Shown here piece by piece: positions 14,736 to 16,930 of a DNA stretch of 16,930 nucleotides (positions are counted from its first letter, which is position 1; every line of letters starts with the position of its first letter). Source of the stretch: Brevundimonas sp. (lineage in GTDB: Bacteria > Pseudomonadota > Alphaproteobacteria > Caulobacterales > Caulobacteraceae); contig JADGMZ010000242.1 of assembly GCA_015234495.1 (NCBI GenBank), positions 1 to 16,930 of the forward strand. The letters run 5' to 3'. The notes beneath the pieces were generated by a model, which was not told the origin of the DNA, did not search any database, and worked only from the letters and a program-made list of their open reading frames with translations. The translations under genes were made by a program, and so were the position numbers.

Positions 14736-16930
14736 ATGTCTGCGGCCATCCGGGCCGCTCTACGGTTCGCGGCGGCGGCTTCGGCCGTCGTCGTGACGCT
14801 CGGCCCGGCTTCCGGGTTGTGGGCGGCCGGGCCGGGCGACTCTCCATTCCGCTATCAGGTCCCGCCGGATCCGATCCCGGCCCTGCTGGCGGCCGAGGCC
14901 CCGCCGATGGTGATGGTCAGCCCGCGACGCGACAGCGTCGCCCTGCTGCGCCGCGTCTCGGCTCCGCCGATCGCCGAGCTCGCGCGGCCGGCGCTGGGCC
15001 TGGCCGGGCTCAGCGTCGATCCGCTCAACAACGGCCCCGCCCGGGCCCCGGCCTCGGAGGGCCTGAGCTTCATCGACCTGGCCAGCGGCGAGGAACGCCG
15101 CGTCGACCTGCCGCCCGGCGCCCGCATCATCGCGCCGGTCTGGTCGCCCGACGGACGCCGGCTCGCCTTCCTGATGCTTCGCCCCGACGAGGTCCAGCTG
15201 TGGGTGGCCGACGCCGTCGACGGCTCTGCCCGTCGCGTCGTCGGCGACGTCAACGCGGCCTTCCCCGGCGCCTACGCCTGGCTGGCGGACAGCGACGGCT
15301 TCCTCGTCCGGCGCGTGGTCGAGGATCGCGGGCCGCCGCCGCAGCCCGACGCCGTGCCCGCCGGACCTGTCGTGCAGGAGAGTGAAGCTGGCCGCGCCGC
15401 GCCTCTGTCGACCGTGCAGAACCTGCTGGCCTCCCCGTTCGACGAGGCCCTGTTCGAATACTATTTCACCGCCCGACTGGCCCGCGTCAGTCTCGACGGA
15501 GGCGAGCCCGAAACGGTCGGCCCTGCAGGACTGATCGTCGACGCCCTGCCGTCGCCTGATGGTCGTTTCGTGCTGGAGACCCGGCTCGACCGCCCGTTCA
15601 GCTACAGCGTCGGCGCCGCCGCCTTCCCGACGACGGTCGTCGTCCGCAACCATCAGGGTGACGTCGTCCGCCGCATCGTCGACCGCCCGCTGCAGGAACT
15701 CGCGGCCAGCGACGTCACGCCCGGCCCCCGCTCTGTCCAGTGGCGCGAGGACGCGCCGGCCACCCTGGTCTGGCTGGAGCAGAAGGCCCGGGAGGGTTTC
15801 AACGACCGCCTCCTCGCCCTCCCGGCGCCCTTCGCCGGAGAGCCTGTCGAACTGCTCGACGCCCCCGGCCGCATCAGCCGTGTCTACTGGGGCCGTGACG
15901 ATCTCGCGCTGGTGGCCAGCACTTCGGCCGACCGCCGCCCGCGGCGCACCCTGATCGACCCCTCCCGCCCCGGCGAGGGGCGCGAGCTGCCCTCCGGCGC
16001 CGTCGTCGAGCCCCTCCTGCGCACCGACGCCGCCGGCCGCGAGCGCCTGCATCTCACACCCGACGGCGGGGGCCTGCTGACCCGGTCGGGCGACGGCCTG
16101 TTCCGGGTCGATCTGGAGACCGGCGAGCGCGCACCCCTGTGGCGCGCCCGCGACCAAGGCAGCGGCTCTCTCGTGGCCCTTCTGGACGAGACCGGCGACC
16201 GCCTGCTGGTCCGCCGCCAGACCGGCGAGACGCCCTCGAACCTGTTTGTCGTGGACGCGTCTGACGACACCGCCCGCGCGGTCACCGACTTCGCCGATCC
16301 GGCCCCATGGTTCAGCGGCGTCCGGCAGCGAGTCCTGACCTACAACCGATCGGACGGCGTGCCGCTCAGCGCTACGCTATACCTGCCCCCCGGGCATCGC
16401 GAGGGGATCGACCCGCCCCTGCCGCTGCTGCTGACCGGCTATCCGGGTACGGCCCGGAGCCGCTCGGCCGTGCGCCCGTCCCGTCGCGCGGACGGTTTCG
16501 TCCGCCCCGACGGGTTCGGCGATGTCGAACTGTACCTGCTCACCCAGGGCTACGCCGTGATGCGCGTCGACATGCCGGTCGTCGAGGCAGCGGAGGCGGG
16601 CACGCTCGAGGGCCATGCCCCGCAGGTGGTCGCCAACGCCGCCGCCGCGCTTGACGCCGCCGCCGCGACCGGCCTCGTCGACCGTGACCGCGCCGCGGTC
16701 ATCGGATGGAGCTTCGGCGCCGGCATGGCCGCCAACCTGCTGGCCCACAGCGACCTGTTCCGCGCCGGCATCGCCCTGTCGGGAGCCTACAACCGCACCC
16801 TGACGCCGTTCGGCTTCCAAGCGACGGAGCGGCGCTCGTTCTGGGAGGCGCCGGACGAGTACATGGCCATCAGCCCCTTCGCCTACGCCGACCGGATCAA
16901 CGAGCCGCACCGTGCATCAGCAGGAGCGGC
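14736..16930 (+). CDS. S9D prolyl-oligopeptidase-family peptidase, glutamyl-endopeptidase-like, 3' end missing
   Basis: At least 731 residues are present; the gene runs off the window. A signal peptide (1-31, core FAAAASAVVVTLGPASGLWAA) indicates export. The N-terminal region carries the S9D marks MVSPRRDSVALLRR (60-73) and PPIAELARPALGLAGLSVDP (77-96). A beta-propeller with WSPDG-type repeats (136-140 and later) follows. The alpha/beta-hydrolase domain shows LLTGYPG with the oxyanion Tyr569, the nucleophile in GWSFGAG (Ser659), and SGAYNRTLTPFGFQ, which strongly resembles plant chloroplast glutamyl endopeptidase. Catalytic Asp and His should lie beyond the edge. A Trp precedes Ser659 where His is usual. 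The start lies 2 bases after the receptor stop, so it is in one operon with it; the ribosome site is poor, suggesting coupling. The last eight or so codons depart from the family. Confidence 0.88.
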   Translation, partial: MSAAIRAALRFAAAASAVVVTLGPASGLWAAGPGDSPFRYQVPPDPIPALLAAEAPPMVMVSPRRDSVALLRRVSAPPIAELARPALGLAGLSVDPLNNGPARAPASEGLSFIDLASGEERRVDLPPGARIIAPVWSPDGRRLAFLMLRPDEVQLWVADAVDGSARRVVGDVNAAFPGAYAWLADSDGFLVRRVVEDRGPPPQPDAVPAGPVVQESEAGRAAPLSTVQNLLASPFDEALFEYYFTARLARVSLDGGEPETVGPAGLIVDALPSPDGRFVLETRLDRPFSYSVGAAAFPTTVVVRNHQGDVVRRIVDRPLQELAASDVTPGPRSVQWREDAPATLVWLEQKAREGFNDRLLALPAPFAGEPVELLDAPGRISRVYWGRDDLALVASTSADRRPRRTLIDPSRPGEGRELPSGAVVEPLLRTDAAGRERLHLTPDGGGLLTRSGDGLFRVDLETGERAPLWRARDQGSGSLVALLDETGDRLLVRRQTGETPSNLFVVDASDDTARAVTDFADPAPWFSGVRQRVLTYNRSDGVPLSATLYLPPGHREGIDPPLPLLLTGYPGTARSRSAVRPSRRADGFVRPDGFGDVELYLLTQGYAVMRVDMPVVEAAEAGTLEGHAPQVVANAAAALDAAAATGLVDRDRAAVIGWSFGAGMAANLLAHSDLFRAGIALSGAYNRTLTPFGFQATERRSFWEAPDEYMAISPFAYADRINEPHRASAGA

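Noticed and set aside
10942..14847. Very long open frame on the minus strand, opposite the receptor gene
   Set aside because: It is antisense to a clearly recognisable TonB-dependent receptor, and its translation is Ala/Gly/Val/Arg/Asp-rich with no domain. Such frames arise from strong third-position GC bias on the opposite strand.
14760..16157. Long minus-strand open frame opposite the S9D peptidase
   Set aside because: It has biased composition and no family match, while the plus-strand frame carries a signal peptide, propeller repeats and a catalytic serine motif.

Overview
The window is strongly GC-rich, with tightly packed genes and mostly G or C at third codon positions. Its gene content suggests an alphaproteobacterium, most likely of the Caulobacter/Brevundimonas kind. 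The reasons are a FecI/FecR-type sigma/anti-sigma pair next to a TonB-dependent receptor with an N-terminal signalling (STN) domain, and several short upstream elements resembling the alphaproteobacterial EcfG/SigT general-stress promoter. The taxonomic call is inference. No rRNA, tRNA, CRISPR array, insertion sequence or phage gene was seen.

Left part (1-3672). A cyclopropane-fatty-acyl-phospholipid synthase gene (cfa-like, minus strand) diverges from a small exported protein. These are followed on the plus strand by an alpha-ketoglutarate-semialdehyde-type aldehyde dehydrogenase and a 63-residue protein of unknown function.

Middle part (3669-5533, minus strand). A haem-oxygenase-like diiron ('iron-containing redox enzyme') protein is translationally coupled (TGATG) to a class I SAM-dependent methyltransferase with an NPPY motif. 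The methyltransferase converges on the 63-residue gene, and their stop codons share one CTAG palindrome.

Right part (5691-16930, plus strand). A 63-residue protein, cyanophycin synthetase (cphA) and intracellular cyanophycinase (cphB) overlap one another (ATGA, then 8 bases) and form a compact operon for making and degrading the nitrogen-storage polymer multi-L-arginyl-poly-L-aspartate. Seventy-one bases later come an ECF sigma factor of FecI type, a FecR-type membrane anti-sigma factor, a 1170-residue TonB-dependent transducer and, two bases after it, a secreted S9D (glutamyl-endopeptidase-like) peptidase that runs off the window. The last four look like a substrate-sensing peptide uptake system: peptidase makes peptides, receptor binds and signals, FecR releases the sigma factor, and the sigma factor drives receptor expression.

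Two things merit most attention. First, a cyanophycin storage operon lies directly upstream of, and on the same strand as, a self-regulated TonB/S9D peptide-acquisition locus. The two could act together, storing nitrogen from scavenged peptides, but the sequence does not prove this. Second, one-mismatch versions of GGAAC-N16-CGTT sit at plausible promoter distance upstream of four transcription units (cfa, the 63-residue gene at 3481, the diiron gene and the cph operon). This raises the possibility that much of the window belongs to the general stress regulon.
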